From NCBI GenBank assembly GCA_944327285.1, contig CALVHG010000026.1:1-37087 (forward strand): a stretch of DNA of 37,087 nt, given 5' to 3'. Below are positions 1-7,721 of the stretch, piece after piece. The notes below the pieces were generated by a model. It saw only the letters and a program-made list of their open reading frames with translations. It had not been told where the DNA came from and searched no databases. The first letter of the stretch is position 1. Each line of letters starts with the position of its first letter. Position numbers and translations under genes: made by a program. The stretch comes from an uncultured Desulfovibrio sp. (GTDB lineage Bacteria; Desulfobacterota; Desulfovibrionia; Desulfovibrionales; Desulfovibrionaceae).

Positions 1-5
1 TTTAT

Positions 6-152
6 TTTTGGGGGGAAGGAAACCCCCTTGGCTAGCGCGCAAGGGGTGTTTCCTTCCCCCCAAGCCCCCCATCCTTCCCCCAACGCGCTTTTTCAGGGGA
101 ACGCAACGGTTGCGGGCGCGCCGTCGCCTTCCTTACGGCAACCGTCCCCCGG
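6..152 (+). repeat. Family B element, copy 1 (hairpin core plus distal arm)
   Basis: A long inverted repeat starts with GGGGGGAAGGAAACCCC, has a GCTAGCGCGC loop, and closes with TTTCCTTCCCCCC. The pyrimidine arm and the CGCGCTTTTTCAGG box follow, then a distal piece ending near GCAACCGTCCCCCGG. The same modules recur more than a dozen times in the window. No gene is visible in bases 1-317. Confidence 0.85.
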
Positions 153-317
153 AAAGGTGAAAGACGGAAAAACAGGGGAATTTTTTCAGCCTCTGTTTCT
201 GCCGTAAGACCGCCTTTCGGGCGGATCTCCCTCCCCGCCCCGGACGCGCATTGTCCCCCCGCGGGCCCTCTCTCCGGCAACGCCGGTCATCGGCTTTCAA
301 CTCCACAAGGAAAATCC

Positions 318-1424
318 ATGTTTGCAGACTGCTACAAAGGAAAACGTGTTTTTCTAACCGGCCATACCGGTTTCAAGGGTTCGTGGCTGTCGGCATGGCT
401 GACGAGCCTCGGCGCGACCGTCTGCGGCTTTGCGGATACCGTGCCCACCGAGCCTTCGCACTTCAAGGCAATGGGCCTTGACGGGCATATGCGCGATCTG
501 CGCGGCGATATCCGCGACCGGGACGCCGTTGTGCGCGCCATGAGCGAATTCCGCCCCGACGTGGTCTTTCATCTGGCCGCGCAGGCGCTCGTCCGCAAAT
601 CCTACGAAGTGCCCGCCGCCACCTTCGAGGCCAACGTCATGGGCACGCTCAACGTGCTGGAAGCCATGCGCGTCTGCCCCTCGGTGCAGGCCGGCGTCTT
701 CATCACGTCCGACAAGTGCTATCGCAACGACGAATGGGTCTGGGGCTATCGGGAAACCGACCATCTCGGCGGCTCCGATCCCTATTCCGCTTCCAAGGGC
801 TGCGCGGAAATCGTGGCGCATTCCTATTTTGACAGTTTTTTCCAGAGCGGCCCGGCCTGCGCCACCACGCGCGCGGGCAACGTCATCGGCGGCGGCGACT
901 GGGCGCTGGATCGCATCGTGCCCGACTGCGCCCGCGCCTGGGCAGCCGGGCAGGCCGTGCAGATTCGCAGCCCCTGGGCCACGCGCCCGTGGCAGCTCGT
1001 GCTTGAGCCCCTGTCCGGTTATCTCTGGCTCGGCGCACATCTCATGGGCGCGCAGTCCAGCCCCTTCCCCGTGCGCGGCGAAGCCTACAACTTCGGGCCC
1101 GCCGCCGACGTGGACAACACCGTTGCCGAAGTGGTCGAGGCGCTGGCCGCCTACTGGCCCGGCTTCCGCAGCGAAATGGACAAGAGCGGCCACGCGGGCA
1201 TGAAGGAATGCACCCTGCTCAAGCTCTGCTGCGACAAGGCCCTTGCCCACCTGCACTGGAAGGCCACGCTTACCTTTGACGAAACCATCCGCTACACCGC
1301 CGAATGGTATCGCGAATTCTACACCGGCAACGGTTCCCCCGCCGCCATCCTTGCGCTGACCCTCAGCCAGATCGCGGATTATACGGCCACCGCCCGCGAA
1401 CGGGGGCACGCATGGGCGCGCTAA
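318..1424 (+). CDS. rfbG: CDP-glucose 4,6-dehydratase
   Basis: This 368-residue short-chain dehydrogenase/reductase-fold enzyme should convert CDP-glucose to CDP-4-keto-6-deoxyglucose, the entry step to CDP-dideoxy and deoxyhexoses of O-antigen. The NAD-binding motif GHTGFKG is at residues 15-21. The catalytic TSDK is at 130-133 and the YSASK pair (Tyr156, Lys160) follows. GHTGFKGSWL near the N-terminus and the DKCYRNDEWVWGY stretch are typical of the CDP-glucose rather than the dTDP-glucose enzymes. The length is normal. The ATG is preceded by AAGGAAAA at a good distance. The stop overlaps the start of the next gene by 13 bases, so the two are translationally coupled. The expected glucose-1-phosphate cytidylyltransferase (rfbF) is not in the window; a family B repeat lies directly upstream. 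Confidence 0.93.
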   Translation: MFADCYKGKRVFLTGHTGFKGSWLSAWLTSLGATVCGFADTVPTEPSHFKAMGLDGHMRDLRGDIRDRDAVVRAMSEFRPDVVFHLAAQALVRKSYEVPAATFEANVMGTLNVLEAMRVCPSVQAGVFITSDKCYRNDEWVWGYRETDHLGGSDPYSASKGCAEIVAHSYFDSFFQSGPACATTRAGNVIGGGDWALDRIVPDCARAWAAGQAVQIRSPWATRPWQLVLEPLSGYLWLGAHLMGAQSSPFPVRGEAYNFGPAADVDNTVAEVVEALAAYWPGFRSEMDKSGHAGMKECTLLKLCCDKALAHLHWKATLTFDETIRYTAEWYREFYTGNGSPAAILALTLSQIADYTATARERGHAWAR

Positions 1425-1942
1425 ACGACGCCATTCCCCCCGTGCCCGAAGGCTGCTCGCCGCTGCCCGTGGCCGGAGCCTGCCTCCAGCCGCTGGCCGT
1501 TCGCGAGGCCGCGGGCGGCCCCGTGCTGCACTTTCTGCGGCCGGGCAATCCCCTGCGCCCCGACGCCGTAAACGGCCCCTGCAACGAGCCCTCTCTGCGC
1601 GTGGGCGAAGTCTACTTTTCCGAAGTCGCCGCCGATACCGTCAAGGGCTGGAAATGCCACACCCGGCAGACGCAATTCTTTGCCGTGCCCGCCGGACGCA
1701 TGCGCCTAGCCCTCTACGACGCCCGGCCGGACTCCCCGACCTATGGCGTCGGCTGCCGCGTCATTCTCGGCAGGCCGGACAACTACGCCCTGCTGCGCGT
1801 GCCGGTCGGCGTCTGGTATGCCTTCGGCAGTCTTGATCATGCGCCCGCCCTGCTCTGCAACGGCGCCGACCTTCCCCACGATCCGGAAGAAGGGCGGCGT
1901 CTCCCGCTCGATTCTCCGGACATCCCCTATAGCTGGGAATAA
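1412..1942 (+). CDS. RmlC-like cupin, dTDP-4-dehydrorhamnose 3,5-epimerase family
   Basis: A protein of 176 residues when started at the ATG inside the end of rfbG; an in-frame start at 1304 is possible but would overlap rfbG by over 100 bases. The cupin core is visible: VGEVYFSEV, then GWKCHTRQTQFFAVPAGRMRL, then VPVGVWYAFGSL, and a closing DSPDIPYSW, all typical of the RmlC epimerase fold. It probably epimerises or isomerises the 4-keto-6-deoxy sugar made by the preceding dehydratase, in the cytosol. The order dehydratase-epimerase with overlapping frames supports one surface-polysaccharide sugar pathway. The exact substrate (CDP- or dTDP-linked) cannot be read from the sequence. An 11-bp stem hairpin follows the stop. 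Confidence 0.85.
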   Translation: MGALNDAIPPVPEGCSPLPVAGACLQPLAVREAAGGPVLHFLRPGNPLRPDAVNGPCNEPSLRVGEVYFSEVAADTVKGWKCHTRQTQFFAVPAGRMRLALYDARPDSPTYGVGCRVILGRPDNYALLRVPVGVWYAFGSLDHAPALLCNGADLPHDPEEGRRLPLDSPDIPYSWE

Positions 1943-1953
1943 GCGCCGACACC

Positions 1954-1994
1954 CAAAGGGGGAGGCTCCGCCGCGCGGCGGCTCTCCCCCTTTG
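1954..1994 (+). terminator. Strong hairpin after the rfbG operon
   Basis: CAAAGGGGGAG (1954-1964) pairs perfectly with CTCCCCCTTTG (1984-1994). A second GC palindrome (CCGCCGCGCGGCGG) lies inside. It starts 11 bases after the epimerase stop. Only TTTG follows, so it is a terminator or a 3'-end stabiliser rather than a textbook U-tract terminator. Confidence 0.6.
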
Positions 1995-2031
1995 TCCGTT
2001 CTCCAAGGCCGGGCGGCCCCTCCTCCACAAC

Positions 2032-2179
2032 TAGAGCGTTTCAACTTTGAAAAAGGCGAAACGCGAGGCGGCGGCACAGCGCCGCCCGGCCCAAAGTGAG
2101 CGGAAAAACCGCGTTTTTTCCGCGAAACGACAGGCCGTATGGTTTGAAATGCGAAGCATTTCAAACTGAAAATGCTCTA
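2032..2179 (+). repeat. Family A element, full copy (148 bp)
   Basis: It runs from TAGAGCGTTTCAACTTTG to TTTCAAACTGAAAATGCTCTA; the ends are imperfect inverted repeats. Four internal hairpins occur in fixed order: GCGTTTCA/TGAAACGC, GGCGGCG/CGCCGCC, GCGGAAAAA/TTTTTCCGC and GTTTGAAATGC/GCATTTCAAAC. Near-identical copies start at 9209, 19850 and 27332. Inverted copies end at 5886, 10732 and 32212. The downstream TPR gene starts 19 bases after it. Confidence 0.92.
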
Positions 2180-2198
2180 TCTTTAACAAGGAAATATT

Positions 2199-3008
2199 AT
2201 GGCTCAACAGGATTGGCAGCATCGTCTGAAAGACATTGCGGTACAGGCGAAAGAACACCCCGCGGGGGCGGAAATGGCCCTGCGGGACCTGCTGCGCCGC
2301 GAAGAGGGAAACGATCTCTGCGCGGCGCTGGCGCACGACATGCTGGGGCGCGTGCTGTTCGCGCTGAAGCGCGTCAAGGAAGCGCTGGAAGCTCTGGAGC
2401 TTTCGGTAACGCTCATGCGCCGGGCCAAGGGCGACGGTTCGCCCATGACCTGCCTTGCCATGCAGAATCTGGCGCACATCTATATGGCGCTGAACAATCA
2501 CGACAAGAGCATCGCTCTGGGGCGGCAGGCGCTGGACGGCCTCATCGCCTCCTGCGGCGAAGGGCACGGGCTTGTTGCCGGGGCCATGCTCCATCTTTCG
2601 GCGGCCTACTACTCGCGCCGCGACTTTGACGAAGCCGAACGGCTGCTGCGCGGCGCAAAGGAAATATGGGAATCCATGACCCCCGTGCCGCCGGAGCTGG
2701 GCACCTGCCTGAACAACCTTGGCCGCATTGAGGAAGAACGCGGCAACTTTGCCGAAGGCATCGCTCTTCACCGGCAGGCCGTAGCCCTGCGGACCAGCCT
2801 GCTGGGCGACCACGAAGACACGGCCTTTTCCCTCGGCAATCTGGGCGTTGCGCTGGCCTCCAACGGCGACTGGAAAGAAGCCGCGGAAACGCTGGAAAAA
2901 GCCGTGGCCATGTATGAAAAGCTGGGGCTCGGAGAGTCCGAACTGGCCGAAGGCTACCGGGGCAACCTCGCGGTCTGCCGGAAAAAACTGGCGGAAACCG
3001 ACGCATAG
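2199..3008 (+). CDS. Tetratricopeptide repeat protein
   Basis: This 269-residue soluble protein is built almost wholly of TPR-like helix pairs, roughly residues 43-76, 84-118, 126-159, 167-201 and 209-242. The TPR pattern is clear in LAHIYMALNNHDKSIALGRQAL, LNNLGRIEEERGNFAEGIALH and LGNLGVALASNGDWKEAAETL. There is no signal peptide, membrane segment or catalytic domain, so it is probably a cytoplasmic scaffold for protein contacts. The partner is unknown. The ATG follows AAGGAAAT. It is probably a single-gene unit, ending before a decayed family A copy and a clear terminator at 3187. The TAG stop is also the first three bases (TAGAGC) of that repeat. Confidence 0.88.
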   Translation: MAQQDWQHRLKDIAVQAKEHPAGAEMALRDLLRREEGNDLCAALAHDMLGRVLFALKRVKEALEALELSVTLMRRAKGDGSPMTCLAMQNLAHIYMALNNHDKSIALGRQALDGLIASCGEGHGLVAGAMLHLSAAYYSRRDFDEAERLLRGAKEIWESMTPVPPELGTCLNNLGRIEEERGNFAEGIALHRQAVALRTSLLGDHEDTAFSLGNLGVALASNGDWKEAAETLEKAVAMYEKLGLGESELAEGYRGNLAVCRKKLAETDA

Positions 3009-3126
3009 AGCCTGTTGCCTTTGAAAAAGGCAATATGCGAACCACTCGGAAAAACGACGCTTTTTTCCGCAAAACGACAGGCCGCATGGTTTAAAACGCC
3101 CAGCGTTTCAAACTGAAAAAATTCTG
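3006..3126 (+). repeat. Family A element, decayed copy
   Basis: TAGAGCCTGTTGCCTTTGAAAAAGG at the left, GGAAAAACGACGCTTTTTTCC in the middle and GTTTCAAACTGAAAA at the right match family A. The GGCGGCGGC hairpin is missing. The first TAG is the stop codon of the TPR gene. Confidence 0.8.
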
Positions 3127-3186
3127 GTCTCGTCCCGTTTCGGGCATCGCGGACGATATCCCCGCCGCTCTCCCGCGACAGCGCGC

Positions 3187-3219
3187 AAAAGGGAGCTTTT
3201 ATCGCAAGCTCCCTTTTTT
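3187..3219 (+). terminator. Rho-independent terminator
   Basis: Stem GGGAGCTT/AAGCTCCC (3191-3198 and 3206-3213), loop TTATCGC, then TTTTTTC. AAAA upstream could pair with the T tract, so it may act in both directions. It ends the TPR transcript before the TetR gene. Confidence 0.88.
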
Positions 3220-3295
3220 CATTTTCAGGAACATTGCCCATACAGGGCGCGTAAAAGCTGCCGATAACTAGAAAAGGAATTGCAAGGAGAGCATC

Positions 3296-3952
3296 ATGTC
3301 GGACACCGTCAGGCCCCCGCAGCGAAAAAAGACGCCCCGCCGCTACGATTCGCCCCTGCGAGCCGAGCAGGCGCGGCAGACACGTCTGCGCATCCTCGAC
3401 GCCGCGCGAGAAGTCCTTAAAAGAGAGGGCTTTGCGCGCGTCACGCTCGACACCATCGCCCGCGCCGCAGGCGTTTCCGTGCAAACCGTTCTGGCAAACT
3501 TCGGCAACAAGGCCGGTCTGTTTGAAGCCCTGATGCATCGCGACATGGAAAGCGATTTCAGCGGCATTGTCGAGACCGTGCGCGCCGAAAACGACATCTG
3601 TCGCAAACTGCGCCTGACAGCCGACTTTTTTACCCGCATCCACGAAGAGCACGCCCCGCGCGGCAGCGGCGCGCTTCTGCCCGAACCTCTGGGCGGCTCC
3701 GTGGAGCTGCGCCGTCTGCTTCAGGAACGGGCCGTCTACCTCCGCGCTCTGGCCGAAGAACTCTTTTCCAACGTCCCCCTGCGCGACGATCTGACGCTCG
3801 ACAAGGTCGTCGCCCTGCTCGAAGTCTACTCCGGCCCGCCCCTCTACATGATTCTCGTGCGCTACTACGGCTGGAGCAACGACGAGTTCCGCCGCTGGCT
3901 GGGCGCCGCCCTGATCGACGCCCTGCTCCCCCCGGAAGCACGCCGATATTGA
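3296..3952 (+). CDS. TetR/AcrR-family transcriptional regulator
   Basis: A 218-residue protein with an N-terminal DNA-binding three-helix domain. The helix-turn-helix lies at about residues 50-72 (TLDTIARAAGVSVQTVLANF followed by GNKAGLFEALM), the classic TetR signature. The rest is a helical ligand and dimer domain with no recognisable effector class. An Arg/Lys-rich tail of about 30 residues precedes helix 1. The ATG at 3296 has AAGGAGAG upstream at a good distance. No transporter or enzyme sits beside it on the opposite strand, so its target cannot be named. The gene is bounded by a terminator upstream and a family B/A pair downstream. Confidence 0.92.
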   Translation: MSDTVRPPQRKKTPRRYDSPLRAEQARQTRLRILDAAREVLKREGFARVTLDTIARAAGVSVQTVLANFGNKAGLFEALMHRDMESDFSGIVETVRAENDICRKLRLTADFFTRIHEEHAPRGSGALLPEPLGGSVELRRLLQERAVYLRALAEELFSNVPLRDDLTLDKVVALLEVYSGPPLYMILVRYYGWSNDEFRRWLGAALIDALLPPEARRY

Positions 3953-3969
3953 ATTGAAGGATTCGGGAA

Positions 3970-4056
3970 GTTTCTGGGGGAAGGGGCACCCCCTCTGCTC
4001 GCGCGAGAGGGGGTGCCCCTTCCCCCAGACCCCCAACCCCTCCCCCAGCGCGCTTT
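3970..4056 (+). repeat. Family B element, copy 2 (hairpin core)
   Basis: CTGGGGGAAGGGGCACCCCCTC, a GCTCGCGCGA loop, then GAGGGGGTGCCCCTTCCCCCAG form a stem of about 20 bp. The C-run arm and CAGCGCGCTTTA follow. It abuts a family A copy in the same orientation. Confidence 0.9.
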
Positions 4057-4179
4057 AAAGCGTTTCACCTTTGAAAAAGGTGAAACGCGAGACGACGGCA
4101 CAGCGCCGCCCGGACCGAAGTGAGCGGAAAACAGCGCTTTTTCCGCGAAACGACAGCCCGTATGGTTTGAAATGCTCTA
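4056..4179 (+). repeat. Family A element lacking the last hairpin
   Basis: TAAAGCGTTTCACCTTTG through TATGGTTTGAAATGCTCTA, about 124 bp. The fourth hairpin is deleted, so the right end joins directly to AAATGCTCTA. The left end is fused to the family B copy. Confidence 0.88.
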
Positions 4180-4205
4180 AGAACTCGGCCTGACGAGGCT
4201 CTGCC

Positions 4206-4607
4206 ATGCCGGACGAACCGAACATACTTGTACCGTGGGAGCTTTTCGCCGGTATCCATCCCGACAGTCTGAACTGTCGGCAGGGCTTCGAGGAATTCTG
4301 GCTGTATGAAATCTGGTATCCGTACTGGCAGAGTCTCACAGACGACGAGCGCTCGCGCCTTCTTGCAGCCGCGCCGACGTCAGCATGGAAAGACTGGCTG
4401 GAATGGCGGGCGGAAGGAGCGGCCAGAGTCTGCCCGGCTGGCGAAAACAGAGACTTCCATTCTCATGCCGACGCCTGCAGGCGGGCGTATAAACACTTCG
4501 GCCAGCCTGCCTCTCCGCCACAAAAAAGAATCAGGCAACGTACAGCCGCTCTCGCGGCTCTGCTGCACGCATGCCTGAATAAAATTTTCCCCTCAAGAGG
4601 TCATTAG
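4206..4607 (+). CDS. Hypothetical protein, 133 residues, Trp/Tyr-rich
   Basis: I do not recognise a family. The frame starts at ATG 4206 with only a weak GACGAGG upstream. The N-terminal half is rich in aromatic residues (LVPWELFAGIHPDS, EEFWLYEIWYPYWQSL) and looks like a small folded helical protein. The C-terminal third is basic, with an RIRQRTAALAALLHACL helix. There is no signal peptide or membrane segment. A shorter frame (4306-4578) overlaps it but has a less protein-like composition. The TAG stop is the first three bases of the following family A fragment, as for the TPR gene. The gene sits between repeats on both sides. It is probably real but unproven. Confidence 0.5.
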   Translation: MPDEPNILVPWELFAGIHPDSLNCRQGFEEFWLYEIWYPYWQSLTDDERSRLLAAAPTSAWKDWLEWRAEGAARVCPAGENRDFHSHADACRRAYKHFGQPASPPQKRIRQRTAALAALLHACLNKIFPSRGH

Positions 4608-4704
4608 AGCATTTTCATAGCGGTAGATAAGGATATATTCTTTTTATATCTCAAAAAGATAAAACGCGAGGCGGCACAGTGCCGCCTCGCGTTCTGTCTT
4701 TTTC
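4605..4704. terminator. Family A remnant forming a bidirectional terminator
   Basis: TAGAGCATTTTCA marks the end of a family A copy. The rest keeps the AAAACGCGAGGCGGCAC part and forms a symmetric hairpin: AAAAAGA (4653-4659), AACGCGAGGCGGCA (4663-4676), loop CAG, TGCCGCCTCGCGTT (4680-4693), TCTTTTT (4697-4703). With A and T runs on either side it can terminate the convergent genes ending at 4607 (plus) and 4833 (minus). Confidence 0.72.
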
Positions 4705-4721
4705 AAAGGGAAAAACTCATT

Positions 4722-4832
4722 ATGCCGCCGGGGGACGGTCGCCGCAGGAAATGCGACGATATTCCCGTAACGCCTCATCCTCCTGAATAAAGCGCGTTGG
4801 GGAAAGGATGGGTTTCCCTTCCCCCCAACCAA
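4722..4832 (-). repeat. Family B element, truncated copy
   Basis: The distal module (CCGGGGGACGG...CCCGTAACGCC), the GAATAAAGCGCGTTGGGG box and one arm are present. The large hairpin is reduced to GGGTTTCCCTTCCCCCC. It ends at the stop of the EamA transporter gene. Confidence 0.8.
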
Positions 4833-5717
4833 CTATTGCTTCTTAGCCCGCCAGCTGCCGAGCCGGGGTCCGAGCATAACGACGAGCACGGACAGACAGA
4901 TGAGGCACATGCCGATCCACAGGCTTGCGGAGCTGGGTTCGTCAAAGACGAGGATGCCCACGCAGACGGCGGTGGGGGGTTCCATAACGCCGAGCACGGA
5001 AGCCATGGTGGAACCGATGCGCTGAATGGCCAGCACCAGCGTCAGATTTGACAGGGCGGCGGTAACGGCGGCGAGCAAAAAGGCGATGCCCAGCTCTTTC
5101 AGGTCGGCGGGCAGGCTGAACGAGCCCACGGCCAGCGCGTTGCCAAGACAGATAAGGGCGCCGAAGGCCAGCACCCAGAAGGTCACGCCGAGGCCGGTCA
5201 TATGGCGGGGCTTCACCACATGCAGACCCACGATATAGAGGGAGTTGCTCAGGGCGGAAAGCAGGAGCAGCAGCACGCCCATGGGCTGCACGGCCTTGTT
5301 GTCCCCCATGCCGCCGCCGAGCAGGAACACGCCGCCGAGAGCAAGGACGATGGCGCACACAGCGCTGAGACGCAGCTTTTCATGGAAGAACAGCACCATG
5401 ATCAGCATCACGAGCACGGGATAAAGGAATTGCAGCGTGGCGGCAACGCCGCTGGGCAGATAGGCAAAGCCCCAGATCATCAGCAGAGCGGCCAGCATGT
5501 AGAGGGCGCTCATGCCCAGCAGGGCCCCCAGCTCGGACGCGGGCCCGGCAAGGGCGTCTCGCCGCACCAGCACGATGCCGCCCATGAGCAGCGCGGCAAA
5601 GAAGAAGCGATAGAACAGAACGGACTCCGCCGACATGCCCGCATGCAGCAGCGGCAGGGAAAACAGCGGAATCATGCCGAAGGACGCCGACGAAAGCAGC
5701 GCGAGAATGTACCCCAT
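4833..5717 (-). CDS. EamA/DMT-family inner-membrane transporter
   Basis: This 294-residue, very hydrophobic protein shows ten predicted membrane helices arranged as two EamA repeats (about residues 2-140 and 150-285). It has the usual family features: a short N-terminus running straight into helix 1, FFHEKLRLSAVCAIVLALGG at the end of repeat 1, and VFDEPSSASLWIGMCLI in repeat 2. Drug/metabolite transporters of this type usually export small metabolites or amino acids; the substrate cannot be read here. The ATG at 5717 has GAGGAGACGAGG just upstream. It appears monocistronic, with a family A copy immediately upstream and a family B remnant touching its stop. Confidence 0.9.
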   Translation of the reverse strand: MGYILALLSSASFGMIPLFSLPLLHAGMSAESVLFYRFFFAALLMGGIVLVRRDALAGPASELGALLGMSALYMLAALLMIWGFAYLPSGVAATLQFLYPVLVMLIMVLFFHEKLRLSAVCAIVLALGGVFLLGGGMGDNKAVQPMGVLLLLLSALSNSLYIVGLHVVKPRHMTGLGVTFWVLAFGALICLGNALAVGSFSLPADLKELGIAFLLAAVTAALSNLTLVLAIQRIGSTMASVLGVMEPPTAVCVGILVFDEPSSASLWIGMCLICLSVLVVMLGPRLGSWRAKKQ

Positions 5718-5746
5718 GACGACCTCGTCTCCTCTTCTGTTGCTCC

Positions 5747-5886
5747 TGGAGCATTTTCAGTTTGAAACGCTGCGCGTCTCAAACCATACGGCCCGTCGTT
5801 TTGCGAAAAAAACGCTGTTTTTCTCGCTCGCTCCGGGCCGGGCGGCGCAGCGCCGCCTCGCGTTTCGCCTTTGGTAAAACGCTCTA
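5747..5886 (-). repeat. Family A element, inverted full copy
   Basis: TGGAGCATTTTCAGTTTG to AAAACGCTCTA, about 140 bp, all four hairpins present with small changes. It lies 30 bases upstream of the EamA start, where it would fall in that gene's promoter or leader. I see no gene or other structure in 5887-6090. Confidence 0.9.
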
Positions 5887-6093
5887 AACGCAGGAACGCC
5901 GAAAGAATAGCCCTGCCGCCATATGCTGGCGGGAGGGCGTACAAAAAACACCTGTCGTTCCTCCGGGGCAGCGCGAACGCAACCGGGAAACGACCGCGCG
6001 GGGCGACAATGCCGCCCGGCAGGGGAAAGGTAGCCGAGGAAGGCAATTCCGGCAAGAGGGAAAGGATTTTCGCGGCGGCGGGAAGTAAACGAG

Positions 6094-6122
6094 ACAAAAA
6101 AAGAGCGCCTTGCGGCGCCCTG
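6094..6122 (-). terminator. Rho-independent terminator of the RlpA gene
   Basis: Read on the minus strand: GGGCGCC, loop GCAA, GGCGCTC, then TTTTTTT. It lies about 25 bases after the RlpA stop. Confidence 0.85.
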
Positions 6123-6144
6123 TCAGGATATGCGAAGACCCGGT

Positions 6145-6801
6145 TTATTCGTTGGCCGAGCCGAGTACCACCTCGGCTTCCGGGTGTGCCTGCCGCATGG
6201 CTTCGTGCATGGTGGCGGCATCGGCAAAGGCTCGGAAAGGACCTATTGTCTGGCCGCCGGTGCCGGAGGCATAGCGCACGTAATAGGCCTGGTCGGCATT
6301 CAGGGGCGTGCCGTTTTCGTCGCTGATGACTTCGAGGTCAACATTGCCGACGCCCCGGCCGTTGAGATTGATTTGCCGCGCGGCGGCATAGGAAAGATCG
6401 ATGATGCGCCCGCGGACGAAGGGCCCGCGATCCGTCACGCAGACCATGACGCTTTTGCCGTTGCTGTGGTCTGTGACGCGCACAACCGTGCCCATGGGCA
6501 GGGTGCGATGCGCTGCGGTAAAGGTGTACATGTCGTACCGGTAACCGCTGGCTGTGTTGCTGTTGTGCAGGTCCTTGCTGTAGAGAGATGCCTTGCCGCT
6601 CATAATTTCGCTGTTGTTGCGGGTGCGTTCGAGCCAGAGCGCACGGTCGGCATCGACCTGCTTTTTCTTGTCTGTACTTTTTTTGACCTGAGTTTCACCT
6701 TTGGAATCGTGTTTGCGCGCGTCGGCGTCCGCGGGGGCGGTCAGCAGGGCCATACAGGCCAGCAGGACCGTCAGCGCGGCAAGCCAGCGTAAAGGCTTCA
6801 T
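6145..6801 (-). CDS. rlpA: RlpA-like septal ring lytic transglycosylase / DPBB protein
   Basis: The start at 6801 gives 218 residues and is preceded by CCAAGGAGACACC. An upstream in-frame start at 6924 lacks such a site and lies beyond a good promoter. The N-terminus (residues 1-28) is a signal peptide; LLAC at 13-16 could be a lipobox, or cleavage may follow ADADA. A charged Lys/Asp linker comes next, then the double-psi beta-barrel at about 68-158 with TAAHRTLPMGTVVRVTD and the catalytic-Asp motif DRGPF (124-128). RlpA cleaves glycan strands lacking stem peptides, usually at the division site. A C-terminal region of about 50 residues (YYVRYASG...) is too short and divergent to be called a SPOR domain with confidence. 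Confidence 0.88.
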   Translation of the reverse strand: MKPLRWLAALTVLLACMALLTAPADADARKHDSKGETQVKKSTDKKKQVDADRALWLERTRNNSEIMSGKASLYSKDLHNSNTASGYRYDMYTFTAAHRTLPMGTVVRVTDHSNGKSVMVCVTDRGPFVRGRIIDLSYAAARQINLNGRGVGNVDLEVISDENGTPLNADQAYYVRYASGTGGQTIGPFRAFADAATMHEAMRQAHPEAEVVLGSANE

Positions 6802-6950
6802 GGTGTCTCCTTGGTTGCGGGGCAAGGCAAGCGTCCCGAAACCGCGGGACGCAGGAGGCCGAACGTCGGCCCGCACCCCGTCCGGGACGGGGATGCGCCT
6901 GAATGCCGAAAGAGCTCGCGACACGGCGAGCCCGGAAAACCAATGGCGGC

Positions 6951-6979
6951 AGTATATGCTTTAACTGTCTTCAAGTCAA
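6951..6979 (-). promoter_or_regulatory. Sigma-70 promoter of the RlpA gene
   Basis: On the minus strand, TTGACT (6979-6974), 17 bases, TATACT (6956-6951). This gives a leader of about 140 nt containing a GCGTCCC/GGGACGC stem-loop before the start at 6801. It supports 6801 as the real start because the upstream in-frame codon would lie very near the transcript end. Confidence 0.82.
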
Positions 6980-7107
6980 ACTGACAAGCTCAAATAAAAC
7001 AACGTATTACAACAAAAAGAGGAAAGGGCTGTCATAAAATGGCCGTAGTTTCGACATGTTGGCGACACATACAAACCGGGCGACGCGCCGCCGCAAATAC
7101 CCGCTTT

Positions 7108-7557
7108 TCAGGCTTCCGTCCCCGCCTGCTCGTCGCCGTCCGGGCACTGCCGCGCCGCGGCCACCACCCGCATCAGCAGTTCTTGCAAGGTGCGCTTTTC
7201 GTCTTCCGTAAGCGAATCCGTAACCGAGGCATCCCAGCCCGTGATAATCTCGCGAATGCGCGGAAACACTTCCAGCGCCTTTGACGTGGGAAAAAGCGCC
7301 GCCGTGCGCTTGTCCCGCATGTTGACCTCGCGGCGGATGAAGCCGCTTCTTTCCAGCTGGGCCAGAGCGCGGGTCACGTTGCTTTTGTTGATATGGAGAA
7401 TGTCCGGCAGCTTGTCCTGCGTGATGCCCGGCTGGCGGCAGACATTGACAACAAGCAAATACTGACTGCCGCTCAAGTCGTAAGGCGCAAGCCGACGGTT
7501 CAAATATCTCTGATATTGCCGCCCGGCAAGCGCAATCCATTTGTATGTCAGTTCCAC
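7108..7557 (-). CDS. MarR-family transcriptional regulator
   Basis: Started at GTG 7557 (GCGGGAGC eight bases upstream), the product is 149 residues, the usual MarR length. A longer frame to 7749 would overlap the divergent promoter and encodes unlikely sequence. The winged helix spans about residues 45-90: ITQDKLPDILHINKSNVTRA, then LERSGFIRREVNMRDKR with the DxR wing. N- and C-terminal helices form the dimer interface. It is transcribed away from the MFS gene and very probably represses it through the palindrome at 7681-7696. MarR proteins usually release DNA on binding a small aromatic or drug-like ligand, so the neighbour is likely an efflux or uptake pump for that ligand. Confidence 0.9.
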   Translation of the reverse strand: MELTYKWIALAGRQYQRYLNRRLAPYDLSGSQYLLVVNVCRQPGITQDKLPDILHINKSNVTRALAQLERSGFIRREVNMRDKRTAALFPTSKALEVFPRIREIITGWDASVTDSLTEDEKRTLQELLMRVVAAARQCPDGDEQAGTEA

Positions 7558-7651
7558 AATTGCTCCCGCTTTTACCGACTCTGGAAAAGCTCTGTGACAA
7601 CAGAACCTAGTCGCAACGGGAGCGCGTGGCAAGAGGGGCGGCGTATTTCGC

Positions 7652-7680
7652 TTGACAGGGGCGGGCCGGGAGCCTAATAC
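7652..7680 (+). promoter_or_regulatory. Sigma-70 promoter of the MFS gene
   Basis: TTGACA (7652-7657), exactly 17 bases, TAATAC (7675-7680). Transcription should start near 7687, inside the adjoining palindrome. Confidence 0.88.
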
Positions 7681-7696
7681 CGTTGCACACGCAACG
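7681..7696. promoter_or_regulatory. Candidate MarR operator
   Basis: Perfect inverted repeat CGTTGC-ACAC-GCAACG abutting the -10 box and covering the expected start site. A half site GCAACG recurs at 7613-7618 nearer the regulator gene, as expected for autoregulation. Confidence 0.72.
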
Positions 7697-7721
7697 ATTA
7701 TCCCCAAGCAAAGGAAAGGCC

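Noticed and set aside
3970-4056. Family B hairpins considered as ordinary Rho-independent terminators
   Set aside because: The long stems have no T tract on the 3' side in either orientation; the T-rich stretch precedes the hairpin. They also lie upstream of some starts, for example LysR.
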